Source: Saprospiraceae bacterium (GTDB taxonomy: Bacteria > Bacteroidota > Bacteroidia > Chitinophagales > Saprospiraceae). Taken from it: DNA of 64,000 nucleotides. A model generated the notes under the pieces. That model made no database searches and was not told where the DNA came from. It saw only the letters and a list, made by a program, of their open reading frames with translations. The DNA is taken from NCBI GenBank assembly GCA_020628855.1, contig JAHDEL010000013.1, positions 1-64,000 on the forward strand, written 5' to 3'. This document shows positions 54,101-61,194 of the stretch, one piece after another. The position numbers and the translations under genes are program-made. Numbering within the stretch: the first letter of the stretch is position 1; each line of letters starts with the position of its first letter.

Positions 54101-55042
54101 AATATCACTTGGGAAAATGGTTCAACTGCATCAACAAGATTAGTGAATACAGGTGGGTATTACACTGTTGAAACTACAAACACACACGGTTGCAAAGCAG
54201 AAGCTAGTATCAATTTGACAGAAATCGCAACACAAGAAGTTGAAATCTCAGTAGATAACTTGAATGATCCTGAACTTACATTCTTACAGTATGGTGATGA
54301 AGCAATCTTGACTACAAATGCAGTTGGAGACTTTGTGTGGAATACTGGAGAGGAAACAGAACAAATCATCACTGATAAAGAAGGTCTTTACTCAGTAGTA
54401 GTAACTGACGAAAACTTATGTAGCTCTGAAGCTTATACTTATGTAGCTTTTTCACTTATTCTTTCACTAGAAGGTTTAGAACTAACAGTCGAGCAAAATG
54501 ACAACGCACATAACATTGCATGGACTGTACCTTCTGACGAGAATATCGCAAACTATGCAGTACAGAGAAAAATCAATGATGGAGATTTTGAGACTATTCA
54601 CATTGAAGAATCTTTGAGAAGTTCACTTGATCCTTATTATTCAATCGAGGATGCAGATATTAGTGAGATTGGAACTTTCTACTATAGAATCATGACTACT
54701 GATTATACTGGAGCTGAGGATTATAGTGATGTTGTAGTTGTAGAGGTAGAAATGACTGATGAGCAAGAAGTGGTGGCTAATGATATGAAAGTATATCCTA
54801 ACCCGACTCAAGGTCTATTCAAAATAGATCTTACAAAGTATGATGATGCTGCATGTTCTATCAACTTAACAGTGGCTAATGAAATGGGAAGAGTGGTTTA
54901 TCAAGAAGTTCTAGCTGGAGACCAATACGAAGAAACAAGTACATACACTGTTGATTTAACAGGAGCTACTCCAGGAGTATATTTTGTTGAAGTACAAAGA
55001 TGCGCAGGAAAGTCAATCGAAAGATTGGTGATCACTGACTAA
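51176..55042 (+). CDS. T9SS-secreted M43-like metalloprotease with 7 Cys repeats (family member 4)
   Basis: 1288 residues from ATG 51176 (ATG 51179 also possible; the frame's first TTG is at 51173). Signal peptide MMKMRILITVLTLFFVTFAN; PEPTKEEIKYTLDV motif; zinc site HEFGHFFNLYHTF at about 185 with Met-turn GNIMTYY; FN3-like domain; GEVED domain (DLDQDGEFEGGKE, GEAEDY); seven repeats from about 565; FN3-like module; and sorting domain VYPNPTQGLFKIDLTKYDDA to the end (...IERLVITD). The sorting domain is very close to that of member 3 (shared YDDA, AGDQ, Cys pair, LVITD/LIITD end), so 3 and 4 are the most recent duplicates. It is followed by a strong terminator. Metal ligands are intact, so an active secreted peptidase is inferred. 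Confidence 0.85.
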   Translation: MMKMRILITVLTLFFVTFANTQIEGQTQHFGCATPEPTKEEIKYTLDVVNQISEMRNGSTTHLPIRFHVIRRNDGSGGISTQELNKAVATLNTYFRPIDVEFFIADINNIDDSNYFALDFDTEIESLSSQYQVNDAVNIFMADRLTKSGYEICGYAYYPSEETKSLRMFMANGCTNDGVSANFPHEFGHFFNLYHTFRGTSNGQDDPHAECVPRTGQYSNCETHGDLICDTEADPRGYVNSSCNYIGSETDLYGHPFTPPVGNIMTYYSKKCGAEFTQGQYNRMHQGLTMRLSYNTYDVDGASYADVNNPSELTAQVGEDYTIQLNWKDNSTNETGFLIERSEDNGKTYTPIMYGGAGVDQTTYHDTDVESNKSYTYRIKASNDNPNDYTNATEVTSDLTYCLPQYQENSCSLLDVGAGMQRVQIGTTLDNVSSCDGSYTVYVQDVAPAQMTTGESTPFSIELMKVGGNHVPQNVTIWADLDQDGEFEGGKEMLFKSDFGFNGPATVTGNITIPACTTEGITTLRIRTLYLPMGIVDDPCRLYHFGEAEDYAIEVIEGEPTFGSITMEETSGSQANDGVICAGAQVQLRAKGGVNYFWDNGSMNPLRTVQSAGTYTVTVLDGSGCEDVESVTITESNSLEGSLTIENDGQTLCEGMEATLLAEGGDFYFWDNGSSLPYRTVTVAGDYAVTISDLGGCQTVETITVNFATADASYLNLVETSGNQNNDGKMCAGDMATLTAEGGIDYIWSDGSTAATRTVTEAGTYTVTITNTQGCSTTESVTLEVNEIADARIFANGETIQGDLELCYGESVVLSTDGEGVTWENGSQELQRTVSASGLYTVSVQNAEGCISETAVNVTVRDQVSAEITVFDSSGDFVNDGIACQGEDVILRVTGGVSYIWDNGATSSGRTVTTSGTYGVVVTDDLGCTAYTSYDIIVSEIETPVIAVIEDSGTRANDGEFCQGEAVELQVITTDNITWENGSTASTRLVNTGGYYTVETTNTHGCKAEASINLTEIATQEVEISVDNLNDPELTFLQYGDEAILTTNAVGDFVWNTGEETEQIITDKEGLYSVVVTDENLCSSEAYTYVAFSLILSLEGLELTVEQNDNAHNIAWTVPSDENIANYAVQRKINDGDFETIHIEESLRSSLDPYYSIEDADISEIGTFYYRIMTTDYTGAEDYSDVVVVEVEMTDEQEVVANDMKVYPNPTQGLFKIDLTKYDDAACSINLTVANEMGRVVYQEVLAGDQYEETSTYTVDLTGATPGVYFVEVQRCAGKSIERLVITD
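52868..54456 (+). repeat. Seven tandem repeat units of about 76 codons
   Basis: Same unit as in the three paralogues. Unit 2 has a shortened N-terminal strand (ENDGQTLCEG) and unit 4 a variant one, but Cys pairs are kept in units 1-6. Unit 7 is the cap (FLQYGDEAIL) and lacks the first Cys. Confidence 0.8.
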
Positions 55043-55079
55043 CAATGTTCATAATATTTCATTTATTTTCTAAAGTCGA

Positions 55080-55110
55080 GCAATGCCCCACGTTTGGGGC
55101 ATTGCTTTTT
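55080..55110 (+). terminator. Rho-independent terminator after family member 4
   Basis: GCAATGCCCC (55080-55089) pairs perfectly with GGGGCATTGC (55096-55105) around a 6-base loop, followed by five T. It ends the protease array before the convergent creD gene; the minus-strand side has no T-run. Confidence 0.9.
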
Positions 55111-55125
55111 GAGTCAAACTAGTGA

Positions 55126-56448
55126 TTAATCTTCATTAGATTTTCTGTAATAATTTATATTTCGAGTCATATACATAATCGATGAGAGTATGATAAATAC
55201 ACCGACGGATCCTACAAGAAGTGCATAAGCTTCTAATTGTAACAAGACAAAAATGTATAAGTAGAGACCGACCAGAATCAGACCGAGCAACATCGATTTT
55301 CTTTTATTCTTGAATACTGGATACGTATACATCAGAATTGAGGCGAGGGTAGCTAGAGCAGCTATACAATATGCAAAATCAAAACCAACATGTTCTGTAA
55401 ATGAGAGTAAGAGTAGATAGAAAACGGTTAAACTCAATCCAACAAGGATATACTGGATAGCATGAACCTTGACAGAGTTTATGAGCTCAAAGAAGAAGAA
55501 AATTAGGAAGGTCAGACTCAGAATGAGAAAAGCGTATTTTGCTGACCGGGTATTCTTCTGATAATGATTGACAGGTTCTATCAATTCGACACCAAAACTT
55601 TCTTGCATACTTGGAGTAAAGGCAAAAGCAGTGTCTGACCATTGATCAGGATTGTTTTTAGCAAATTTTCCTGCATCCCAAATCACCTGAAAACCATCAT
55701 TAGATACCTCTCTGTAACTTGGACTAAGCATACCTACAAATCCTGGAGAGTGCCAGTCTGAATTCAGTGTAACTGTGGTTGAATTAGAAATAGGCACTAT
55801 ATGCAATCCTCCTGAGCCTCTCAGAGTAAGGTCAATATGGAAGCTGAGATCTTCTACTTTTTCAATAGGGCAATCAGCACTCACCCCTCTAGGTATTATT
55901 GCTCGTTGTAGGCTCCCTGGATTAAATTGAATAGGAGTGTTATTTATCTGAGCATTGATATTGCCTTCAATACCTTTGCTGTCCGAAATTCCTAAAGTAA
56001 TGGTCGCTTTGGACCAATCTGCTGTTGTATAGATTTCTTCAGGTATATTCTCAAGAGAGAAATGCCCATCGAGTTCAAAGTCATTTGTATATAGCCAAAT
56101 AGTATAGATGCTTTTTTGCAAAGAGGTAGTCACCATATTACCATCTATTTTCAATGTCTCAGGCGTAATGTGATAGAGATGATCCTTGATTGTCACCTTT
56201 TTTTTGCCTTCAGAAATGTACTCTTCCTCCGTAGTATATGGGATAGATAATACTGGTCCAACCATCACTTGCTCGCTCCCCCAAGTTTGAGAAACTTCCA
56301 TTCTTGTTTGATGCTCAAAAGAACTTCTTTCAGTGATGAGACCACGTATCATGGCATTTGGTATCATGAGTAGTAGCAAAATGATACCTATGAGAGCAAA
56401 TTTGAGGAAAATCGAGAGTTGGGGGGATTTGAAGAATGATGTTGTCAT
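55126..56448 (-). CDS. creD: Inner-membrane protein CreD (Cet) family
   Basis: 440 residues. One N-terminal membrane helix (about 12-35, FALIGIILLLLMIPNAMI) with the conserved RGLITERSSFEHQTRMEVSQ region, a large periplasmic beta-rich domain (about 40-300, GPVLSIPY ... RGSGGLHIVP ... GFQVIWDAGKF), then about five helices to the C-terminus. This matches CreD, the inner-membrane protein of the CreBC regulon in enterobacteria and linked to envelope stress and beta-lactam response elsewhere; its molecular function is not established. No creBC-type two-component genes adjoin it. It is convergent with the protease array and transcribed alone. Confidence 0.85.
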   Translation of the reverse strand: MTTSFFKSPQLSIFLKFALIGIILLLLMIPNAMIRGLITERSSFEHQTRMEVSQTWGSEQVMVGPVLSIPYTTEEEYISEGKKKVTIKDHLYHITPETLKIDGNMVTTSLQKSIYTIWLYTNDFELDGHFSLENIPEEIYTTADWSKATITLGISDSKGIEGNINAQINNTPIQFNPGSLQRAIIPRGVSADCPIEKVEDLSFHIDLTLRGSGGLHIVPISNSTTVTLNSDWHSPGFVGMLSPSYREVSNDGFQVIWDAGKFAKNNPDQWSDTAFAFTPSMQESFGVELIEPVNHYQKNTRSAKYAFLILSLTFLIFFFFELINSVKVHAIQYILVGLSLTVFYLLLLSFTEHVGFDFAYCIAALATLASILMYTYPVFKNKRKSMLLGLILVGLYLYIFVLLQLEAYALLVGSVGVFIILSSIMYMTRNINYYRKSNED

Positions 56449-56664
56449 GTGTGAAATATTAATTCTGACAACGAAGTAAGGGTATCTATTGAGTCATTGC
56501 ATCTTGGAATGAGGATTCGTAATTAAAGAATGAGAAAGCGTAATTATTACTATGAATGCTATTCAGATCTTTATTAATATTGGGTAAATGCAGGAGGTGA
56601 TGTCGGAGCTATTAATCTTGAATTGACATCGTTCCAGGATCTACTAATAAATAGACCATAATGT
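56449..56664. other. 216-bp gap with a possible decayed C-terminal fragment
   Basis: No intact gene. In the plus strand, from about 56577 to a TAA at 56658-56660, the frame reads YWVNAGGDVGAINLELTSFQ and so on, preceded immediately by a stop, which could be the last remnant of a lost gene. No promoter box was identified with confidence. Confidence 0.2.
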
Positions 56665-56964
56665 ATGGAACTACCTAAGCTATTGATTTTTACATTGATT
56701 ATAATAGGTGTCTCAATAGTACTATTTTTTGCAAATGTGGATAATAGACTATGGAGTCATGTAGATAATTTAATTCCAATTTGTCAAGAAGATGAATTTA
56801 TTGAGAAGATCAAGAGTTTTAGGCAATACAATGGTGTTACAGAGATTAATGGACGATATAAACTATTAGTGTCATATGTGGAATCAGATGGAGAGGTATT
56901 GGTGATATATGAGCCAGAAAAAATTGACTCTATTGTAAAGTATTCAGGTAAAGACTGTTATTAA
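56665..56964 (+). CDS. Small single-pass membrane or exported protein, unknown
   Basis: 99 residues. The first 25 (LLIFTLIIIGVSIVLFFANV) form one membrane helix or an uncleaved signal anchor. The remaining 70-odd residues contain IPICQEDEFIEKIKSF, INGRYKLLVSYVESDGEVLV and a C-terminal SGKDCY, giving a Cys pair that could be oxidised outside the cytoplasm. No family recognised. It stands alone between creD and the amidotransferase gene with more than 200 bp of gap on each side. Confidence 0.5.
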   Translation: MELPKLLIFTLIIIGVSIVLFFANVDNRLWSHVDNLIPICQEDEFIEKIKSFRQYNGVTEINGRYKLLVSYVESDGEVLVIYEPEKIDSIVKYSGKDCY

Positions 56965-57195
56965 TTTATACTACTGAGAAATCTCCGATAAAAGTTAGAG
57001 CAATTTTTGATTGTGAAGAGTAGTTTGATGAAACCAACAAAAAGAAGCCTGAATTAAGAGGTCTGATATTGATTGAAAATGAATATAGTTAGTCTTGAAA
57101 TCATAATGATATCTAATGTCTAATACATTATTTATATTTCATCCCTCTAAAACTTAGAAGCATCAAGTAATAATAAGTACACCGATAGCATAGAA
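56965..57195. other. 231-bp gap without a recognised feature
   Basis: AT-rich sequence with many stops in all frames. TATATTTC near 57130 is one base from the TAnnTTTG box and could belong to a promoter for the 57196 gene, but no TTG sits at the right distance. Nothing else seen. Confidence 0.25.
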
Positions 57196-57774
57196 ATGAA
57201 ATCCATACTCCTCATAGACAATTACGATTCCTTCACCTATAACCTTGTCCATGCCTTTGAAGAAGTTTGTAATCATCAGCTTACCGTTGTCAAGAATGAC
57301 GAGATAAGTATTCTAGCTATTACTGAATATGATGCAATAGTCATCTCTCCTGGTCCTGGTGTCCCTGCAGAAGCTGGAATTATCAAAGAGACAATCGCCA
57401 CTTATGGTGGACAGAAACCTATTCTAGGTGTGTGTCTGGGTATGCAAGCAATAGCTGAAGTCTATGGCGGAAAACTCAAACAATTGTCTAGTGTATTTCA
57501 TGGAGTAGAATCAGAAATAACATTGTCATCTGATAATCCTTGTCCACTATTTAAGGGTTTGGATCAGCGATTTAAGGTTGGCAGATACCATTCATGGGCG
57601 GTTGATGAAGACTTTTTTCCAGAAGGATTACGTATTACCAGTCGGGATCAAAGTGGTGAAATTATGTCTTTGAACCATAGTAAACATCAGATATACGGTG
57701 TGCAATACCATCCTGAATCAATACTAACTCAGGTCGGAAACAGGATACTTCAAAATTTCACCAATCTGCTTTGA
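57196..57774 (+). CDS. pabA: Glutamine amidotransferase, anthranilate/aminodeoxychorismate synthase component II
   Basis: 192 residues, the complete class I amidotransferase domain. It begins ILLIDNYDSFTYNLVHAFEE and continues with the oxyanion strand VISPGPGVPAEAG, the nucleophile Cys in GVCLGMQAIAEVYGG near residue 79, and the His-Glu pair in YGVQYHPESILT near 172. It supplies ammonia from glutamine to a chorismate-using partner (TrpE or PabB). Neither partner nor any trp gene is adjacent, so the choice between trpG and pabA is open; a stand-alone subunit serving both is possible. The signature WAVDEDFFPEGL is not diagnostic. Confidence 0.85.
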   Translation: MKSILLIDNYDSFTYNLVHAFEEVCNHQLTVVKNDEISILAITEYDAIVISPGPGVPAEAGIIKETIATYGGQKPILGVCLGMQAIAEVYGGKLKQLSSVFHGVESEITLSSDNPCPLFKGLDQRFKVGRYHSWAVDEDFFPEGLRITSRDQSGEIMSLNHSKHQIYGVQYHPESILTQVGNRILQNFTNLL

Positions 57775-57822
57775 TCAAATAATTTCAATATAGATGCTTT
57801 GTCTCATTGTAATTTAGCTGGC

Positions 57823-58773
57823 ATGTTGAAATGGCAGATAGCGATTTGTTTTTGGGTATGTGTTACATGCATGGTGTTACCTGTAAATGGACAATCTCCC
57901 AATCTACAAATTGACGATAATTTTCAATCGAGAATGCAGGAAGTGCGACAGCACTTACTTTCAGATACTGTTGCGACTACTGCATTTCGGCAAGCTGTCA
58001 CTGCATTCCAATCTACTGGGGAAAGTGATGAAGATATCTGGGAATTGATTTTCAAAATAACAAATGGACTGAATCAATTTGGTTTCGATAATGATGAACT
58101 CTTGAGCAAGTTGAGTGATATTAGGTTCTTCAAAAGGGATCTCTATAATGCATTAACCAATGAGAGGCTCAATGTAATCAAAGCAAATAGTTTACTGATA
58201 AGCTTTATCTCTCTAGGGGTCTTTGACAAGGAGTATCCTTACCCTATCACATCAGAGAATGATGCCCTTAAAGAGCTTGATTTTTATGACATGAATACAG
58301 GAAGTCGCATAGCTGAGATCGGAGCAGGACTAGGTGCATTCTCATATTTAATAGCACTTACGAATATTCCAGATTATTTGGCCACGAATGAATTAACAAC
58401 AACAGCCTGTCAATCCATGTTCAAGGGATTCGAACAGCTTGATGCAGTTGTCGAATTACCATATGTAGAAATAATAGATGGCAGGACAGATGATACGAAT
58501 CTACAAGGAGCATTCGATTACATTATCCTTCGCGATGTCTTTCATCATTTTCTTAAGCCAGAGCTCATGTTGCAGTCTATTCTTGAGCAATTAAGCGAAG
58601 AAGGAGAGTTGCTAGTCTTAGAAACACCTAGAAACGCAATGAGTAAGAATGCATGTAAGAAAGTGATCCCTTTGAATCAGATAAAGCGAAACATTCGCCG
58701 AGGTGGTTTTGTCTTAGTCGATCACATGCAGTTGAATGATAAAGAGGTCCTTCTAAAGTATAAAAAGCGATAA
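57823..58773 (+). CDS. Exported SAM-dependent methyltransferase-like protein
   Basis: 316 residues from ATG 57823. The N-terminus (MLKWQIAICFWVCVTCMVLP, then VNGQ) looks like a cleavable signal peptide. After about 120 helical residues comes a class I methyltransferase core: SRIAEIGAGLGAFSYLIAL (SAM loop), ATNELTTTAC, FDYIILRDVFHHFLKPELM and ELLVLETPRNAM. The SAM loop is intact, so binding is plausible, yet SAM is not normally present in the periplasm; either the signal is a membrane anchor with the domain inside, or the fold has another role. Its stop overlaps the next ATG by one base (TAATG), so it is coupled to the YheT-type hydrolase. Confidence 0.65.
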   Translation: MLKWQIAICFWVCVTCMVLPVNGQSPNLQIDDNFQSRMQEVRQHLLSDTVATTAFRQAVTAFQSTGESDEDIWELIFKITNGLNQFGFDNDELLSKLSDIRFFKRDLYNALTNERLNVIKANSLLISFISLGVFDKEYPYPITSENDALKELDFYDMNTGSRIAEIGAGLGAFSYLIALTNIPDYLATNELTTTACQSMFKGFEQLDAVVELPYVEIIDGRTDDTNLQGAFDYIILRDVFHHFLKPELMLQSILEQLSEEGELLVLETPRNAMSKNACKKVIPLNQIKRNIRRGGFVLVDHMQLNDKEVLLKYKKR

Positions 58774-59717
58774 TGCCATACTCAGAATATGTCCCGCCAC
58801 TCATACTTAGAAATGGCCACTTGGCTACCATGTATCCTGCACTCTTTAGAGCACAAGACAATCCATTTGACGAAAGGCAAAGAATTGTTACATCAGATGA
58901 TGACTTTTTTGATGTTGATTGCATTCGGCATGGAAACAAAGCCTTGGTCGTTTTACTCCATGGCCTTGAAGGCTCAAGTAGTTCTCAATATATTTTGAGC
59001 GCAGCACGCTTGCTCAGTCAGAATGGCTATGATATAGCAGCTATGAACTATCGGTCATGTTCTGGCGAGGTCAATAAGCAAGCAAGAGTATACTATGCTG
59101 GGTGTACTGATGATGTTGAAGCATTAGTAGAACATTTTTCACCATCCTATGATGCTGTCTATGTGGTTGGTTACAGCCTTGGAGGTAATATTGCGATGAA
59201 TTATGCAGGCGGCTTTAACTGTGCTATTACTGCCAAACTGAAAGGTGTTATGGGTATCTCTATGCCTATTGACCTTGAAGCTTGTACATTACAGATACAA
59301 AGACTCCAGAATAGGCTGTATGAAAAGCGATTTGTCATCTCTTTGAAAGAAAAGGCCCGAATGAAGACGGCGCAATACCCAGAATTCTATACGGAAGAGA
59401 AGCTGTCAAGAGTCAAAACACTCTTTGATTTTGATGATCTATTCACTGGCCCTGCTAATGGTTATGCAGATGGACATGCTTATTATCAGGATTGTAGTAG
59501 TAAACTCAGACTTCCTGAAATACAAGTGCCAGCATGTATTATCAATGCGGAGAATGATCCCTTTCTGCCTCAGGATTCCTATGATGAATTAAGATCTTTT
59601 GCAAATGCGTATCTTAATGTTATTGTTACCAAATATGGCGGTCATGTAGGCTTCTCCAATTTTGGAGCAAAGCACTATTGGATTGATTATGCCATTTTGG
59701 ATTTTTTGAAGTCCTAA
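58773..59717 (+). CDS. YheT-family alpha/beta hydrolase
   Basis: 314 residues of the YheT/ABHD1-3 group. It starts YVPPLILRNGHLATMYPALF, the family's N-terminal signature, then VVLLHGLEGSSSSQYI (oxyanion loop), AAMNYRSCSGEVN, and the nucleophile elbow VVGYSLGGNIAMNY (Ser near residue 135). The acid and base are in INAENDPFLP (Asp near 265) and KYGGHVGFSNFG (His near 291). Probably a cytosolic esterase with unknown natural substrate. Coupled by a 1-bp overlap to the upstream methyltransferase-like gene; the next gene starts 12 bp on and may belong to the same operon. Confidence 0.85.
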   Translation: MPYSEYVPPLILRNGHLATMYPALFRAQDNPFDERQRIVTSDDDFFDVDCIRHGNKALVVLLHGLEGSSSSQYILSAARLLSQNGYDIAAMNYRSCSGEVNKQARVYYAGCTDDVEALVEHFSPSYDAVYVVGYSLGGNIAMNYAGGFNCAITAKLKGVMGISMPIDLEACTLQIQRLQNRLYEKRFVISLKEKARMKTAQYPEFYTEEKLSRVKTLFDFDDLFTGPANGYADGHAYYQDCSSKLRLPEIQVPACIINAENDPFLPQDSYDELRSFANAYLNVIVTKYGGHVGFSNFGAKHYWIDYAILDFLKS

Positions 59718-59729
59718 TAATTATTGATC

Positions 59730-60809
59730 ATGCTGAGACAACTTTTATCCTGTTTTCTTGCTTTCGGATTTCTCGTTTGTACTGCACAATCGTTTACCGA
59801 ATCTTTTGGTGCTGCATACGATGCAGAAAGAGATCGATGGTTGATTACCGATGGCATCCAGATTAAGCAAATGTCTGGAGATGGCCTAGGTGAGGTTACC
59901 AAATTTGGTGACTTTGGTTCTCAAGGCATCGAGATAATTGGAGAGCATGCCTATGCGATATGGAATGGAGAAGAGATTAGAGTTTTTGACTTGGCGTCCG
60001 AAACATTGGTGTCTAGTTATACCGTGCCTGGAGCGGCCTTTTTAGGAGGACTTGCATCTAACGACAACGGTAAGTTGTATGCAGGTGACTTGTTCAATCA
60101 TACAATCTTCGAAATTGACTTTTCTGACATGGAGAATCCGAGTACTCAATTCCTTGCAACAGGGTTAGTTAATACGCCAGCTGGTTTATATTTTGATCAG
60201 GACAAGAATAAACTACTCATCACAACATGGAGCGATAATGCAGCCATCCTTGGCTTAGATATGGATGACTTAATCATGGAAGTTATTATAGAAACTGAAT
60301 TCAAGGATTTTAATGGCATTGTGAAGCATAATTCTGGTAAGTACTTCGTCTCATGTACAGAGCCTCCACAGGTTATTGTGTATTCTGATGATTTTGAAAG
60401 TATAGATGAGATAATTGAGAACCCAGCGATGGATGGACCACTTGATCTAGGCTATGATGCTGTGAACGATCGGCTTGCTATTCCTGACTATGATACGGTC
60501 TTGGTCTATTCGATTATAGGGCTTGACACAGATGATATCACTCTAGAAGAATATAACATCAATGTCTCGCCTAATCCCATTACAGACAATGAAGACTTAA
60601 CAATTGATTGGCCAATTGATAGCAAAGCAAGCCTGCATATGATAAGCACTACAGGACAGATCATTTATGCAAATGATGAAGTAGCCTTAAATACTGAGAT
60701 GCCTTACACACTGAGGCTTTCAGACCTGCAATTATCCGCTGGAATTTATTGGTTGAAAATTCAGGATGATAAGGGAAACAACATCCACAAACAATTAATA
60801 AAAAACTAA
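59730..60809 (+). CDS. T9SS-secreted beta-propeller-like protein
   Basis: 359 residues from ATG 59730 (MLRQLLSCFLAFGFLVCTAQ, a signal peptide); a TTG two codons upstream is less likely. The body of about 255 residues is made of short strand units with NHL/SMP-30-like wording (GGLASNDNGKLYAGDLF, PAGLYFDQDKNKLLITTW, FNGIVKHNSGKYFVSC, LDLGYDAVNDRLAIPD), consistent with a six-bladed propeller. The end is a type A T9SS sorting domain (VSPNPITDNEDLTI ... SAGIYWLKIQDDKGNNI...). Binding or lactonase-like activity is possible; no catalytic set is clear. The adjacent downstream pseudogene is a decayed relative. Confidence 0.75.
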   Translation: MLRQLLSCFLAFGFLVCTAQSFTESFGAAYDAERDRWLITDGIQIKQMSGDGLGEVTKFGDFGSQGIEIIGEHAYAIWNGEEIRVFDLASETLVSSYTVPGAAFLGGLASNDNGKLYAGDLFNHTIFEIDFSDMENPSTQFLATGLVNTPAGLYFDQDKNKLLITTWSDNAAILGLDMDDLIMEVIIETEFKDFNGIVKHNSGKYFVSCTEPPQVIVYSDDFESIDEIIENPAMDGPLDLGYDAVNDRLAIPDYDTVLVYSIIGLDTDDITLEEYNINVSPNPITDNEDLTIDWPIDSKASLHMISTTGQIIYANDEVALNTEMPYTLRLSDLQLSAGIYWLKIQDDKGNNIHKQLIKN

Positions 60810-60836
60810 GACATTTAAGACATACCAATTGTTGAT

Positions 60837-61104
60837 TTAAGCTCTAATTTTGATGGGATTGTAAAGCATAATAATGGATTGACTACTTGTGCGATCCATA
60901 TAAGGTGAAATCTTCTATCAAAAAAGTGGATTGATTTTGAATGGTCATCAAGGGACAACAATTGAGCTACCTTGTGCTGAATATCCTTTCGTTAAGTAAT
61001 GGGTTCAGTTGATTGATGATAAAGGAGTCTCAATTAGTCGCCAGTTAGTTAGCACTAACTTTATTACAAATTTTGTTTGCTTGGGGAAGGATCTCAAATA
61101 TTAA
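60837..61104 (+). pseudogene. Decayed T9SS propeller gene, relic of a duplicate of the 59730 gene
   Basis: Two frames carry remains of a protein like the one upstream. At 60837-60908, NFDGIVKHNNGL matches FNGIVKHNSGK of the intact gene. From 60904 in the next frame, GEIFYQKSGLILNG ... TTIELPCAEYPFVK, TAA, WVQLIDDKGVSISRQL lines up with GQIIYANDEVALNT ... YTLRLSDLQLSAGIY, WLKIQDDKGNNIHKQL, the sorting domain. One frameshift or deletion and one stop (60997-60999, TAA where the intact gene has a Tyr codon) are visible. The middle of the gene is gone. It explains most of the 385-bp gap before 61195. Confidence 0.65.
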
Positions 61105-61194
61105 AAACAATAGGTTTTCAACCAAACTCATTTCTTATCTATATCTTTAAGAGGATCAAGAATTAAGATTGTCTTTTTTAAAGAACACCCTATA

